Source: Aptenodytes patagonicus (lineage: Eukaryota; Chordata; Aves; Sphenisciformes; Spheniscidae). Taken from it: a DNA stretch of 64,000 nucleotides. Below, piece by piece: positions 12,636 through 27,345 of the stretch. The stretch lies in NCBI RefSeq assembly GCF_965638725.1, contig NC_134951.1:23815746-23879745 (forward strand), in the 5' to 3' direction. Under the pieces are notes generated by a model. That model did not search any database. It was given only the letters and a program-made list of their open reading frames with translations, and was not told the DNA's origin. A program made the translations under genes and the position numbers. Positions within the stretch are counted from its first letter, which is position 1. Every line of letters begins with the position of its first letter.

Positions 12636-15600
12636 ATTGATTTTTAACAATCTGTTCATAAGCTCATATCAATTTCAAAAGCTGTTTCTTGTCCACAAGT
12701 ATTTGCCTTAAAAAAAAAAAAATTAAAAGAACTTCTAATCTATTGGCCATTCACTAGCAAGGTACTTTGGCTATTTATTAGATATTATTCATGTTAAAAG
12801 ATCATTTCCACAACTCATATTATAATATTACTTGGCTCCCTGACTGAGAAACTGGAATTCTTTTAAGAATATTGACCCTGTAGATCAGGGTGCTGATACT
12901 AAAGCTTTCAGCTGCATCACATCTCTACAGATAAACAGGCAAAATATATCTACAGCATGGGGAATATGCTCTGGATCTTCCCTGGAGTTTAGAATATAGT
13001 TTCTTGACATATCTTTTGGAGAATATTTTTAAGCTTGGTCATAATCAATGATCTGTTTACAGCACAGAGCTTTAAACCAAAGTGCAAAGCTGCAGAGGTC
13101 TCTAGCAAGCCAATTAGTGAGAGTCATTATGTAAAAGGGGATATTCCAGCAGCATTTCTGCTTTATTTATGATGCCAAGCTCTACTCAAAGAAATCAGTA
13201 TTGGTTTCTGCCTATTTAACAACAGTATTTAGCTACTCATGCACAGAGTAAAAAATCAAAATGTTAATGAGACACCTTTTATCTTTCAGGACAGTAGAAG
13301 TGTACAGAAACACTTGGACTACTAGATCATTACACCAAAACTATTTCGGTGGGTTTAACCTTACAAAAACCACTGATCTAATTACATTTTTGTTCATGTT
13401 GTGCGGGTTTTCATTAGTCAATGTGCCAGGACAAAATGTATCTCCATCTATCCACATATAAGCCTGCTTGATCCTGCCAAAGGGAGCATAAATATCCTAT
13501 CACTTAAGAATGAGAACAAACGGTAAAAATAATAAAAAGAAAAGCCTGCTCTAACAACAGAGGGGAATGGACCCGACACATTGTTTTCTTCTACAGCTTT
13601 GAGCAAAATTCATGAAACACTTTGAACTTCATAATACCTCCCCGAAAAGGGAACCTCCCTTCTGAACCTGGTATTTCATAATGCCTCACCAAAGGGAAGT
13701 GCACACCTGGTATTTCCTAGGCAAGCACCCACTGCAGCAGTTCTCACATCCTTCCATCGCTCACCCACACCTCAGGATATGATACGTGTCTCCGCCACCC
13801 CCTCTGAGAGCCTCCGGTTTAGCCACCCCTCTCCATACATGCCTACACTCATACTGCCTCCTGCTCAGGTTACAGGTGGACAGCGCTCAACAGTGGCACT
13901 AGATATTTACGCTTAGGCAACTGAATTCTCCTTGAACTGCCTTGAGGGCTAGACAAGCCATCCTTTTGCTCTGCATTAACTAGATTTCCATTCACTATAG
14001 TGGAAACTTTAGCTATTTAGTGAGTTTGTACATACCTACAAGTAGACACCTATATGTAAGTGTCTTAACTTCTGAATTGAATCCTAGTGTGTATACTTAG
14101 GTGTAAAGCTTTGAGATAAAGTAGTCTCATCATTAACTCATACCACTGAGGCCACTGACAAAAGCAGAATTCAGCTTTAATGACTATATTTTTGTAATGT
14201 GTTTTGAAATATTTTGAAGGCAGAATACTTCTTGCTCTTATTGTTAGGAAACAAGCTGCAAAACTAAGAAAAGAAATTAAGATCCAGGCCAAAAGTAAAG
14301 GGTTCACCCTACCTTTGTAAGGCAGCCGTGCTGAGAAAATAAACCACAATATATTTTGTGGCAAAGAACAGCTAGCAGAAAATGGCCAGGTTTCCCATCC
14401 TCCCTGGGACAAGTTGTAGGAGGTCAGCTGTGAACACCTGAGCGCCTCCCCTGACGGGAGGTATTGTTCCTTGTCCTTGCTGCAGCTGATCAAGGTACCT
14501 TCAGGAGGCTAAAATGTGAATGATCTGTAACCTCCTCTGGCCCTCCCTTCCAAATGCCGCCTGGGATAGCATCAGCAAGTCAGACTGCGTCTTACATACT
14601 CTCTGCCTTAGTTCTTTCCTGATGAAGCCAATTTAAAGACCAAGTCCCAGCTTGTCAGTGAAACCCAAAATAAAAGGTTTGGCTCTATTTGGGCAGGAAC
14701 TGCAGCTGCTGTGGGCTGGCCAAGAGGGCTAGCCTTTAGCCCTGGTGCCATTTATGTTTATGTGTAGAGTCCAGAGGGTGATGCCAGTGGAGCCAGCCCT
14801 TGCCTACCACATATGCCTAGGGAAGCAGAGCCCACACATATGTGTTCAGATCTGACCAGTCTGGCAGAAAGCTTCCCATGGCAGGACGATTCTCTTCTGG
14901 GAATTTGTATCTCCTTTCCTTATGTAAGTTGATCAAAGGAATCATGATTCACTTAAGATTTGTTCCACTGTAAATAAAACCAAAGCCCTAACCACAAACA
15001 CTTTACATGTGCTACTTAGCAGTGTGTAAGCTATATCCCCAGTCCCTTCTGGCTTTTTGCAACTAGTCCAAGGTTCATTTATTACCATTCCATGTGTCTA
15101 ACACCATCCTGCTGATCTACAGAAAAAAAAAATACATAGTAAGCAACAACTGAATATTATAAAAGGCTCCCACATTTGCTGCTTAATGCATTATCTGACT
15201 CATACACCTTTGCATTACCACAAGGTTTCTGGAAATTAAGGTGTTGGAACGTAACTTGCATGGTACATAAGATTTTCTGGTAGGCTTACAAGATATCAAA
15301 GGATCAGCTCAAATTTGTGTAAAATGTAGGTCTAATAAGTGGAAAAATGGGTGTGTGGTTGTATAACTGTTGACAGCTGGTGCAGGCATGTTCTCATTTC
15401 ATGTACAAGCACTTCACGTACTGCTGTCTCACATAAGTAAACATTTCTCCTTTTTAATCTTGAGGGATAGTTTTAAAGCCGAGTATCCAAACAAACAAGA
15501 TACAAAGAAAACTTTTAGCACTTCAGCATTCCATAAATGGGACTGATTTGTAAGCAGACCTTGAATTTCAGTCTCAGAAGCCAAGGTGTGAAGCAGAAAA

Positions 15601-18600
15601 CTCCCAGGGCAAGAGGCTTCAGCTCCACAGCCTGCAGCCACGGCACCTGCTGCTGCGATCTCTGCACATCACACAGGAGCAGCGGGGCAGCACGTGTCAG
15701 ATGTGCACAGGAAAGGTGCCCTAAGTCCTACAAAAACCCTGTGGCTGAACAGGTAAACTATGTTCCAGTGAGGTACACTCGATTTTGGAACCAACTGCCA
15801 ACCTAAGGATAACAACAAGGTCAAAGGTAAGATTCAGTGCACTGCAATTTAAAATGTTTGGGGAATAAGCTCAAGAAAGGCATTGAGTAATACAGTTTCC
15901 ATCCTCTTTTTTCTTTATATTTTGTCATTATTAATTAATCAGAAATAAGCAACATCAGAATTAGTCAATATACTAATTTATTAAAAAGACACAATTAAGT
16001 AAAGCATTTAGCATACCAGCAAGAACACCAGGGACGTATCACATTGCGTTTAAGCAAATACAGGATAAGAGTAAAATTTTCAAAAGTGTGCAAGTCTGAC
16101 AGGCATGTACAGGAGATCTTATAGGGTCAGTTAGCAAATGTAGCTGGAGTTCCTAAAATTATAAATGGTAATTTCCCAAGGGATTTCACACAACATCAAA
16201 TAACTTTTCTAAAGACCTCCTTGTGACAAATAAAAAGAATATAGAGATTGGAATTTGGCACTTTGGGGGACCACTCTGACAAGTATATAACTTATTGCTT
16301 CACTGCAGAAAATTATGACCAAAGTTGATCTGAAAGTAATGTTTAAAGGAAAATCTTGAGTTATTTCAATGACAGGCTTAATGGATGGATTTGGGATGAA
16401 GCAGGATGGTGTACACATGAGGAACTGAAGAACTTTCTCCCCTTTTAGTTACTAGGGGTACCTATGAGGGACAAATTAAAATCCGCAAACTTCATAATCC
16501 CTACCTAAAAATCTGGAAGACTTGTCTAAAGAAGTCTTAATCTTTCTGATGTTATTTTTCCAAGAAATCTTAGAACTCTGGAGAAATTCCAGACAGCTGG
16601 ATGTCAACAGGAGTCAGGTATGAAAAAGGACTGATGAAGAAAGATAATACGTAGACTACTGCTTCAGAGTAACATAGTTACTTGGCATGGTGGTTTTTAA
16701 TCAACACTTTAACGTACATAGTTGAAGCTTTTCAGGTGAATTTGAACATTTCTAGAATTTGTTAATCCCCTTTTCCCACTCTGCCTAGTATACCATCATC
16801 TTCAGATTTCAAATGATTTTTTTAAAAGGTTACTAAAACAAACCTTATAAACACAAATTTGTTTTTGGCAATGATGATGAATACAGGCCAATTTAAGCAG
16901 TTACCCGTGGCAGTGGTTAATTAATTCACTCTGACAAGGGGGAAAAAAATGATGTGTCTGAATCTCACCACACTTATGTAAGGTTGCCATGGTGTCTCTA
17001 CTCCCCGAAAGCCAAATCTGGGGGAGGGCTCTCATCCCAAACATACCATCAGTGCAAACCTGCTTGGTTGTCATCACTTCCAGACTCTGTCAATAACTAG
17101 TAATAAGGTGCTTTCACAATTCTCCTTTCCATGTTTATGTAAAACATATTTCTGATGTATATGATATAAAGGGCTGTGCACTAAGGTTTATAACACTCCT
17201 TAACAGTCTGCAAAGAACACTTAATTCTCAACAGGTAAATGATCTGTTTATTGTCAAGTATCAAGCTAGTCATTAGATGTTGCCTCTAATGAATGTTTTG
17301 TTTACTGTCTGGCCAAGTGCTAACTCTGTCTGATATGCCCTGGGGACATCAGCATTTCTAAATCCACAGCTCTTTGGAATATGGTTTAAAACTGTTGATT
17401 TGCTTATTAGAAGACAACCAGGTGAATACATTTGATTTTGAATGGAGTCCCCAGAGAAAAGGGCCAAAAAGTAAATGCATGATCTCAGATGACATTCTGA
17501 TCCTTCAAATGCAATCGTGAAGGCAGATGTTTTAAAATGTCTGGGTCCTAGCTGGCAGAGCTGCATGACTGTCAATAGCTCTTTGGCCGATGGACTAGAG
17601 AACACCTTGAAGTTACTAAGCAAAGCATCAGTAGCTAGAAACAGCTGGGGTTTTCTTTTGTATGCTTGCTACAAATACACTATTTGTCAAGTCTTACATT
17701 TTAGCATGATAATCGGTTCATTTTGCTTTTACTTATGGTCTCCCCATTCTTCAAAGCAGTATCCAAGCACCTGATGGGCCACAGAGATTGCATTCACACA
17801 GGGGTGGCAGCCCCAAACAGGGTGACTGGTTCACCCCTGCAGTGCGCAGGGTGCCAGGACAAGCTCAGGGTACTTTGGACAAGGCAGAGACCTTTTGGAG
17901 CTAACAACAGAGACTGTCAGATGGGAATGACTTTTCCCATGGGACATTTGCTGACCAGTGCACCCTTCACACTGGTAAGAATTTTAGGAAAAACTCTATA
18001 GATCTCCTTTAAATTTTAACAGGCATTAAACCCTGATTCAGGCTGTTTATCCCCAGCTACTCAAAGTCATAAGAAGTATGATAAAGCGCTTGGGTGAGTA
18101 CCTTAAAATCATGGTATTTTCAAAATAGTACTTTGTTTCTTGCCTTTTTTATATTTGCTATGTGAATTTTAAGACTTGGGACATATAGTTGAAACTTTTT
18201 CCCTGCAAGAGCTTCCTTTAATGTCATGTAATCATGTGGATACAAGTTTTAAGTTGGTGCATTTAAGGATATGCCATTAAAATAGAAGTAGTGAGGAGGG
18301 TTTTTTCTTTGTTTTGAAAGCTTTTAGCAGATTCTGAGTGATAAATCTTCTCCCTGTTCCATATCCTATCCCTGAATGAATGCCTACCTAAAATTAGTGT
18401 TGATCAATGGTGCCATGAAACGTTGTGGGAGTCCTGTGGACTCCTAACCCTTCCTTTTGATGGGAGTTCTTACATGCAGTTTAAACATAAGGAATACTAA
18501 ACACATCTATGTTTCCACCTCTAAATTGCTGTTTTTTTCTTTATGCCAAGTTTTGCTTTCTGTAATATGTAATAAAAGACACATTCTTCCTATATTCTCT

Positions 18601-21600
18601 CATGGAGTTTTATTTTCTGTTCTTTCTTGTCGCTTTCCTTAATCGAAATTAAAGAAGCTATAGCCTGCAAGAGCATGATTTGTTCCTTGCGCATGAAAAC
18701 ATAATGCCCTTCTAGGTTATCTCAATGGGGTGCACTGCAACTGCAATGCACCAAAAACTCTCTGAAATTAAAAGCAAATAAACAAACTGGGTTTACGTTA
18801 AACAAAACAATGGAAAATTCCTATTAATATGAGAGAGCGAGCTTGCAGAAAAGGTATATCTTCCCTGTTCTTTGCCAAACTCCCCACTTTCTTTTCTGCT
18901 CAGCAAGAAAAGTAGCACTGTGCTGCATTTTCCTGATCGGTGACCATATTATCATAATGATTCTTTCTTTCCTACCATCATAAAATGTTACAAACAAGTA
19001 ACTTAGAAAATTGGTAGTATTACAGCTGCTCCTTGCAGTTGCCCTCACATCAGTATGTATCACTATTTGCCACATAATTCAGCCTCAATGTTATAGTGGA
19101 AATAGCACTAGCGTGAAATTATTACAAAAGTTTTCAGGGTAAAAGGGACATTTTCATCTCCCATAGCTGAAATCAGTGCAATCACTGACTATGACCAATA
19201 AAATAATCATTTCAACTTCAGCTGTAAACTTTGGTAAGAGTAACAAGCAAATCTATTGTATTTGCCTTTAAAGTGCCAGCAACAGACATCACAGTCATAA
19301 ATCAGGGCCCTTTTTGTACAGATACAGAACAAAAATTATGATTCTTGCTGCTATGTTCCCTCTTCTAAGTATAGGTATTACTTAGTGATGACAAATGTCA
19401 GGTTGGCTTCCTATGTGCTTTGCATGACACTCTCTAAAATACATAACTATGCACCAGTGACAGCAAACCACACCTGTCTGCAAAAGGAAATACCTAAGGT
19501 AGGAAATTAAACACCTCCAGATTTTCTTTGAATCCCTACCAGCCCACCTGTGATTATTTCTGCAAGCTGAAAAAGAATGAAGACAAAACATACCACTTCC
19601 ATTTCGTTAAATCAGGAAAATTACCCCAAAATAAGTTTAGATGACCAGAGGGGTTCAGAACTTCAATGCCATTCCTTTAGGGGCTTGCTGGGTAAGCAAA
19701 ACTCTCTTTTTTTTTTTTAACAATGAAAGTGTGTTACCTGCAGTGGCCTTTACAGAAGTTCTCTACCTTTATAGAATGGTCCAATGGCTTGAAAAAGTCC
19801 CCAGAGGCCTCAGATTTGGAACACATTTTGCAGACTAGGCCAGGTCAAATCTTGTTGCATTTTTGAAGGAATTGCAATGGTAATGGTACAAGTAAGGGAA
19901 TTCAGCATGAGGGCAGAAATATTTCATGCAACTGCTCAAATCAGCATCTAGAGCATTCTTCTAGCTAACTGTTCTTGTGCAGCTAATCCAATGCCTCAGA
20001 AAGCTTTAGTGCACATGGATGTATAAAAGAAAGGTTTCTTATCTCTATAGTTTGCAATTAGCTCTCTCTTTCCTGAAGTCTCCTGCCTTAGTAAGTTTAC
20101 ACCCTCACAAAACTGAGTTAAAAATAGAAATAAGATACAGAAATGCTTGCTGAAATGCCAGGAGTTAATCTGTGCTCGCAGTATTTCCCACGAGAGGTTG
20201 TCTCTCTGATCCTCCCTCTGACACCTGGTTGCGGCTGTGGCTAATACTTGAGCTACAGTGCAACATGCAAAAGGAATGCAGGACCAACACTCCCAAGGTG
20301 CCATAACAACAAAAATGCAGTCCACAAACACTTACATTTTTGTGTAAGTTCCTTATCAACATGAATACTCATAAATATAGTGTGGAAGGCGCTTTGTCTA
20401 CAGGTAAGGACTGCAGAGAACAAGTCCCCAAAGCTACAGACCAGGGAAATGATAACCAAGTCCTTCTGCAAATCTTACTGTGACTGTATGAAATTCTTTT
20501 AGCAGCTACATCACCTCTGGCTGATGTCTTAATGCAGTGCTTGTCTTACTAGAATAATTTCCATTTCTACATACAGATAAGTCAATTTTAATTAAACCCG
20601 GACATACAGATAAACCTGCTCAAAATGAAGTCATTCCCAGGTTTGGAAGTCCGCTTCCCTGAAGAGTGATTGAACTGTTCAGTGAGAAGCAGAAGCCCGC
20701 TGTATACTGGGGAAGCGCACCAAATATTGCATTACGATAATTAAACAGGTTTAATGAGCCCAAATATTCTAATTCAACCTCAAGTTCAATGACAGTTTCT
20801 GTTGCAAGGTAGCTAAGAGCTTATGTTAGATGCTTAAGCATGAATTAGCATGCCTGAAACAAAAGAAGACGTCTGTGCTAGTAAACAAAGTTAGTCCAGA
20901 GACAAAACCATACAGTGAGCCTCACGCCCACATGGAGAACTGCTCTTCAGTCCAAAATAGGGTCTTAGCTGCTGGGATGTGATGGGATGGCCTGTGATGT
21001 TCCCTGAACTATACCCAAATGCTGTTTGGGAAAGCATTAGAAGTGTCACCATGGGACTGCGTCCAGTCCTTGTAGAGTTTATGTAGTTTATGTATCTAAC
21101 TTCAGGAAGCCATATTTTTAATTGAATCCATCTGTTGATAGTGTTTCTACAGAGCCACGGTACGTGTTCAGGGCTTTGCTATGTTAAGGTGTTTTATGCT
21201 GAGAAGCATGTGTCCAAGACTATTCTGTGGCCATCAGTATCTCCAGCCTATGCCCATAATACCAAACTCTCTCACCCTGCAAAACGCAACATCCCCATAC
21301 AAATTTCTCATCTGGAATGGCCTGTGCTAACTCTGAAATTGTGCCCAGGAATTGCCAAGTGCTACTTGGCCTGGGTCAAATCTTGCCAAAAAAAATTCTA
21401 AGAATGTAACAATAGAGAGGATCTAGTTCCCATACCCAGGGATATACTCTGGTATGGCTTAATTTATGAATATAGATGTAGCCGGCGAGGCTGCTTTTAT
21501 CCATACGTATATGCCAGTACTAGCTACAGGCAGTCAAACACTACACAAGGCAGACCTTCCTTCAGTGATCTTGGTCCCTATGTTCAATTTCTACAAAACA

Positions 21601-22529
21601 ACTCCGTTCAAGAACTAATTATATTTTAAAAAAACAGATAACATAGTATTTTTCTATACATGGATCTTTCTCTACCCAGGACTTTTTATTACCAACAACA
21701 AAATGACATAATTTGTCTTTTTTAAAGCTAAATATTTGCTTGGACATTAAAAAAATAGATGGTGTACATGACACCTATCACAATAAAATATTTTGAATAC
21801 ACTAACATACAAAAAGAACATCTTTAAGATTTGGAGGCTGCAAATCAAAGTCTAATGAAATCTGTGGGAAGATTGCTACATACTTCAGTAAATGCAGGCG
21901 CAAGCTCATAGTTCCAGCAATGTTAAATTTCCAGTAACTCTATTAGCTAAGTGGGAATTCCTCCAGATTTGCAGAAATGTGTCTGAGAGCCAAATTCAGT
22001 CCAAAGTACTTTTAAAAATATTTTTATAATCGTGCCAAAATACCTGGCATGAAAAGAATCAAGATACAGGAATTTCCTACCATTATTATTGACATTTGTT
22101 TAAAATATTATATACCCTGAGTATAAGAGCAATATACATTGCCTTTGGTTTTGGCATATCCAATTTTGTCTTGAGTTTCTTAATAATTTTAATACTAAAA
22201 ATACACAGGTTTTAGGCCAAGCCTTTTATATACACCATATCGTATCAGCCAAGAGGAAAAAAAATAAAGATATAAATTATAGATTCTGATTGGCACATTT
22301 AGAAATTTTATGTAATAAACACTGCGGACTGAGAAAGGGTCCTGAAAGAGTAATCAGATCATCTGACCAGTAGTATAAAACAGGTGAGAATTTACAAAAT
22401 TAAGAGACGAAATTGTATTGCACAACTGCAGCATTGTAAAGGTCACTCCTATAATCTACCATAAACAAGATTATAATATACTACAGACTATTATTTCAAA
22501 CACTGTGTAACCACTAAGGGGGTAGTAAT
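12636..22529. other. Intergenic, nothing recognised
   Basis: About 10 kb without an exon, RNA gene or convincing mobile element that I can recognise. Short open frames occur on both strands (for example 142 codons at 14065-14493, minus) but show no domain, codon pattern or splice context. Unrecognised old repeats may well be present. Confidence 0.45.
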
Positions 22530-23015
22530 CAGTAGTCCACTTTCAAAATAAGAGGATGTATTGAGTAAAACTTTGAAGCAGTCTTTCCTGGCTCTAGCTC
22601 TCTTCAAGGGACGGAATATGCTTCCTAGATGTGCAGACTTCATAAAGCTGGAGAATTTTATTGCAGGATGGAGTTATAATCCAAAAAGAATTTGACAAAT
22701 TGGAGAAGTGGTCTCAAAACATAGGTACAAGTGCAGAATATTACTTTTCAGGAGTAATAATCATTTGCAAAAATACAGGTATGGGGATAACTGAGTACAT
22801 ACTCTTTCAAAAAAAGGTTTAGCACTGAAGCCAATATTAAGATGAAAAATCAGAAGTGCCATGCTAGTGGAGGAAAGCCATAGTGGCATATATAAACAGA
22901 AATACGCTTCTAAAGACATAAGGAAGTGATATTTCTGTTCTGCTCTGCTTTGGTAAGACTTCAGTTGGACAACTGTACCTAATTTGGGTGCCAGCATCAC
23001 AGTAAAAGTATGACA
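22530..23015 (+). repeat. Ancient CR1/L3-like reverse transcriptase relic
   Basis: Decayed internal CR1 segment on the plus strand. Landmarks in the expected order are: a CCTGGCTCTAGCTCTCTTCAA segment (GVPQGS...LF region), a short degenerate catalytic block (about 22630-22660), GACAAATTGGAGAAGTGGTC at about 22693-22712, CAAAAATACAGGTATGGGGATAA, and GGTAAGACTTCAGTTGGACAACTGTACCTAATTTGGG-type sequence at about 22950-22990 (the '[10 protein letters not shown](V)QFW' stretch). It is riddled with stops and indels and clearly much older than the four younger copies. Confidence 0.75.
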
Positions 23016-24785
23016 AAAGCATACAGTATAAAAGCTACCCACTACAGTTGCTCTACTGGGATGCCTTTTTGAGTGTGATATTTAACTATTTTTATGGCCT
23101 TAATTTCAGAGATGTTTGCATGGAAGCTGAAGAGGATGTGAAGAACACTCACTGCATCAGTAATATCTTCTTCTTCTGGCCACTGCTTTTTATGAGTGAG
23201 ATAAATTGTATAAACATATAAACACTGCTCCCTGTCTTAAGTACTTCTCCAGACTTGAACTGAGTAGCCAATGTACTGCCTTCAACAGGATAAGGCTAGA
23301 GCTAAAAATGAAGCAGACCCCAAAATTGCTTTCATTAGCCCAGAAACCCCAAACCCTCAAAAAACTTCTGTTAGAAAAGTCAATATAAACTAGGTTGCAA
23401 GTTCTTCTCCTCAGCTGAACTCACTGTTCACTTTAATTTTTTTCCATTGGTATTTATATTAAAAATAGCCATAAATAAAGAAATAATGCAGTTCCTTTCA
23501 ATCCTATTTCTGACATGAGACAGATTTATCATTCTGCTTGCAAAATGAGCAGGTTTCTGATGGGTTTTCCTTTGTTCAGGGCTCTGAAGCACTCTTGATC
23601 CCTGGGGCAGTGACAAGAGACTCCACATTCTTTCTGTTGTGTAGACCTTTGACAGCTTGCAGAGAGAGGCAGTTACAATGAAAAGCACGTGTCAGCGCAG
23701 GGAGCATCTCTCTCCGTTGTACTGTCTTGAACGAGCCATTTCAGTTCTCCATGCTGCAGCATACGGATTTGTAAAAAGGACAGAACCACACCGTGTTGTT
23801 ATACGGGCACAAATATTTGTGGCTTCAAAACTTCAGTAATGTCATAAATTTCACTCAACAACAGCCAAGTACTTCAATAAAGGCCAGCTTAAGTACTGAA
23901 AAGGAAACACACATTCACTGTGTGTTTGAGATGTAAATACAGAGGGGTGTTAAGTTCTCTTCAGGTGAAGAGGAAGATTATTTCCCTCAGCTGCTGTCTC
24001 TCTCTTGGAAGTTTATAGATGCTTAGCATTTTTCAGGGTTTTGCCCAGTAGTAGCACGAAAAGTGTAAATACTGTTCAGCACCATGCACACATCTCTGCT
24101 TCGTGGCTGAATATTGCATACCATGGAATCAGTGACCTCTGTAATGGCAGACTGTAACACAATGAAATACAGTTCCATGTATATTCCTTTTCCCTTTCTC
24201 TCTTCCTCGGTATTTAAATCAACATACTAAAAGGACAGATTCTCCCTGCACTGTAGTACTTTTGCTAATACATTAGCAGCTATAAACTCACAATAGTAAT
24301 TCTTTTCTCTCCATATGTCTTTTACAGGTAACCATCTCCAGCCAAACATATTCAAAACAAAACCAAATTCTGCCCTAAAATTCTCCAAAGCCCCTCTGCT
24401 CCTGTGCGCCTTTTCAAAAAGATGGGCTTGGCAGTATGCCAAGTATGGAGGCTGAAACCCTGGGATATTTTGGGCCAAGTAGCTTTTCTGCTCACAAGAT
24501 GCTAACATATCTGACAGTGCAATGACCTGAATGTTCCTATTGATACTGGCCAGACCCTCACCACTGTCTTATGTAAACTGTTCTCACTGGAGTCAGAGGA
24601 AATCGTTACTAAACACTTGTTATTAAAAGCCCTAGCAAAGTGTAGGGCTTTTCACAGCAAGCTGATAATCCATTGAGCTTGCAAGTACATAGAATGGCCA
24701 TCGTTTGCACATTCTGCAGAATGACGAATGTGAAGGGCAGAGTTTCAAAGTAATAAGCAGAGAGGTTTGCCTATATACTCCCTAT
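23016..24785. other. Intergenic, nothing recognised
   Basis: Gene-free A+T-rich sequence. It may contain more decayed CR1 downstream of 23015, but I cannot align it. Confidence 0.45.
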
Positions 24786-24789
24786 TTCT

Positions 24790-25142
24790 TAAAAAAAAAT
24801 AAATAAATAAATTGGCAGATGGATGGATATGATGGCAAGTTGCAGCCTCGCCCACACACAACACTCTGCAGCAGTGCTGGTAACAGGGTCCAAGGACAGT
24901 CCCAGACATAGTGAGGACATGAATCAGGTCCATGGTCCATCCAGGGACCATCAGCAGATTAAGGACAAAGACAGTACTGGAGACAAGGCTGTAGCAAAGG
25001 TCCAAGATCCATCCAGGAGGCAGGACCAGAGACATGGCTGGGGACAGGCCCATCCACAGCACAGCTGGGGCCAGGATTGGATGCCCAGACCTGAGCTGAA
25101 ATGGAGCCCTCAGGCAGTGGTGGGGCTGGAGGCTCCAGGTAA
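24790..25142. repeat. A-rich microsatellite plus G+C-rich low-complexity island
   Basis: An A-run with AAAT repeats (24790-24812) is followed from about 24841 by about 300 bp of purine/GC-rich sequence. In it the words GGTCCA, CATCCAGG, GGACAGG and GGACCA recur, giving a degenerate repetitive texture. Both strands stay open for over 100 codons, which is a composition effect. It may be a degenerate minisatellite or the GC-rich 5' part of an old retroelement. Family unknown. Confidence 0.4.
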
Positions 25143-25150
25143 GGGCCATT

Positions 25151-27345
25151 AAAGCCTATTAGTGCTCTCAGAGCCCTGACAAATTCATGCTTTAAAGGTA
25201 CATCTTGTCTAAAGCTATGTGGCCCCAGTCTGTAATTATCAAATCATATTAAGAAAAAAAAAACGCTTGGTGACTCTGAAGACCATTTTCCACAATGCAG
25301 CACAAGGTGAAATATATTTCTTATCAAAAAAAATAACAACAAAGTGTGATTCGATTAAACAAACTTTCCTACTGCTTAGTAATAAATCAAGCTATTACAT
25401 CTAATTTTGACAAGATTCCTAAATTCCTTACTATCATGCCTTCCACGTTTACAGTGGTATTTCACAGGTCAGACCTATTCACGATAATATTAGAAACCGA
25501 TTGACATCTTGACTTTTATTCTCCATTCCAGCTTGTGCATTGTGGTCACACTTCAAAAGAAATTGAAAATGCTATCTGGGCCAGATTCATTTCAGTGAAG
25601 TACACATAGGATAATTTAACCAGCTGTCACAGATTTCTCAACTTATTTTACAACAACTTCAACAATGTTATATAAGCTTCCCCAGAAATTGGAAACGCTC
25701 CATCAATAGCTATACTTAATACCAATAGATTAAATGCTGAGCACCAGCTCTGGCACTGGTTGGAAATGTGACTCTTACCGCATCCCCTACACTCGTCAAA
25801 GGACATTTCACATACGTTAGCAGTATCATTCCTAATGGTAGGAAGCTCCTTCTGCCCTCCATACTATATGAAGATTTTCATAATCAGCTGGTACCTGAAT
25901 CTGGTTTTCCAACATGTAAAGCACCTTCACTTTTTATGGACATCCCTGAAATTTGTGCATGCTATGAATTTCCATGAAACAGGCCCAAACTCCTATCTCT
26001 AGGGATGGTTTCTAGATGTTATGAAATCAGTGACAGCATCCTCCCAAGACATCCTGAAAAATGAAAATTCGTTAGTTTGGGTCTCTGCAGAACTCCTGCC
26101 ATAAAAATAAAGCAATGCTTCCTACCCTGAGGTGAAGTTATCACCAGTATCGGTGAGCATATGGGTAATGAGCTAAGAACTGCTTGAAGTCTCTGCTGGC
26201 ATTTTAGCAACAGCTTTTGTATCATTTTCTTTTAACAAAGTTCACAAACTGAACCAAGTCTTCTATGTTTTAGCACATAGGAGAACTAGTTTGTCGCTTC
26301 CTGGCTACTTAGAGCTCCACTCTACTGATTACTATTATTGTTGTTACTGCCCCACGGAGCTGTATAGCATACCACCATTCTTCATCTTGAAGGTAGGTAT
26401 ACTACTGATCGGGGAGGGGAGAAGTCTGCGTTCATAGTGGGAGCCAGTGCTCCCAATGAGTTTCTTCACATACCAGAGAACACACTGGTTCTAGGGTCCC
26501 TGCCTGTCACAACTGTGCAAGACCATTCATCAGCTGTCTGAAGTATCTTGCCTCCATGTCAGGCAGGAGTGTGTTGACAACAAGCCAGTGCGGCAGGGCT
26601 TCCAGCCCCACCATGAATCTCAGCAGTCAGCTGAAACTGCGCCAGAAGCCCTCCCTCCACTGGGAACACTGCACATTGGTGCTGCTGCTGCTTTTCCTTC
26701 TGGGCTTCCCATATGTCAACACGATATTCATTAACTAAAAGAAAGTCTGCAGCAGTGCAATTAAAAGTTAGCTTTTAATTGTTAAGTTTCTCATCAACTG
26801 AAATCAACGTCTTTTGTACAAAACAATTTTTCACTCATGTTTCCTTCGGGCCACTGCTTTTTCTCAGTGCTAGCATGTTATCATTCTGGGGTACTGTTAT
26901 GTTGGAATCCTGATATCCACATTTATTTGCAAGAGCACTTGCAGTTTCTAAGATCAGAACCCAAAGCAAATGGCCAGGACCCAGTGAATGACTCACCCTA
27001 CACTCTAACCTCCTTTCAACAAGTCCCTTTTCAAAGGGACACTTGCCCTTCTCCGTGGGAGTAACTGCCTTTCCTGTACCCAGTCAGGTTCCCCTGTAGC
27101 CAGAGGCTGGAGCTATTCTTTGACCTCCTTCCCTACAAAACAAACACAGTGATCTCAATACCCATGTCACTCAGCCTTCTGAGTTTCTCTCCCGGTTCCT
27201 GAGCAATGACATCATCAAATTTAAATTGTTTGCCAGTACCATAAAAATCTCTGCTTATCCCTTTGAGAATTTTGTGCTCTTAGCATCAGAGACTGTCTGG
27301 GAAGCACAAGTGAAGTCTACAAAAATCAATTATTATAGTTACTAG
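25151..27345. other. Intergenic; one possible MITE-like scrap
   Basis: No gene seen. At about 25578-25610 the phrase GGGCCAGATTCATTTCAGTG resembles an old amniote palindromic repeat family (see findings). The remainder is unrecognised. Confidence 0.45.

Noticed and set aside
14065-14493. 142-codon minus-strand frame
   Set aside because: Motif-free; length is within chance for this composition.
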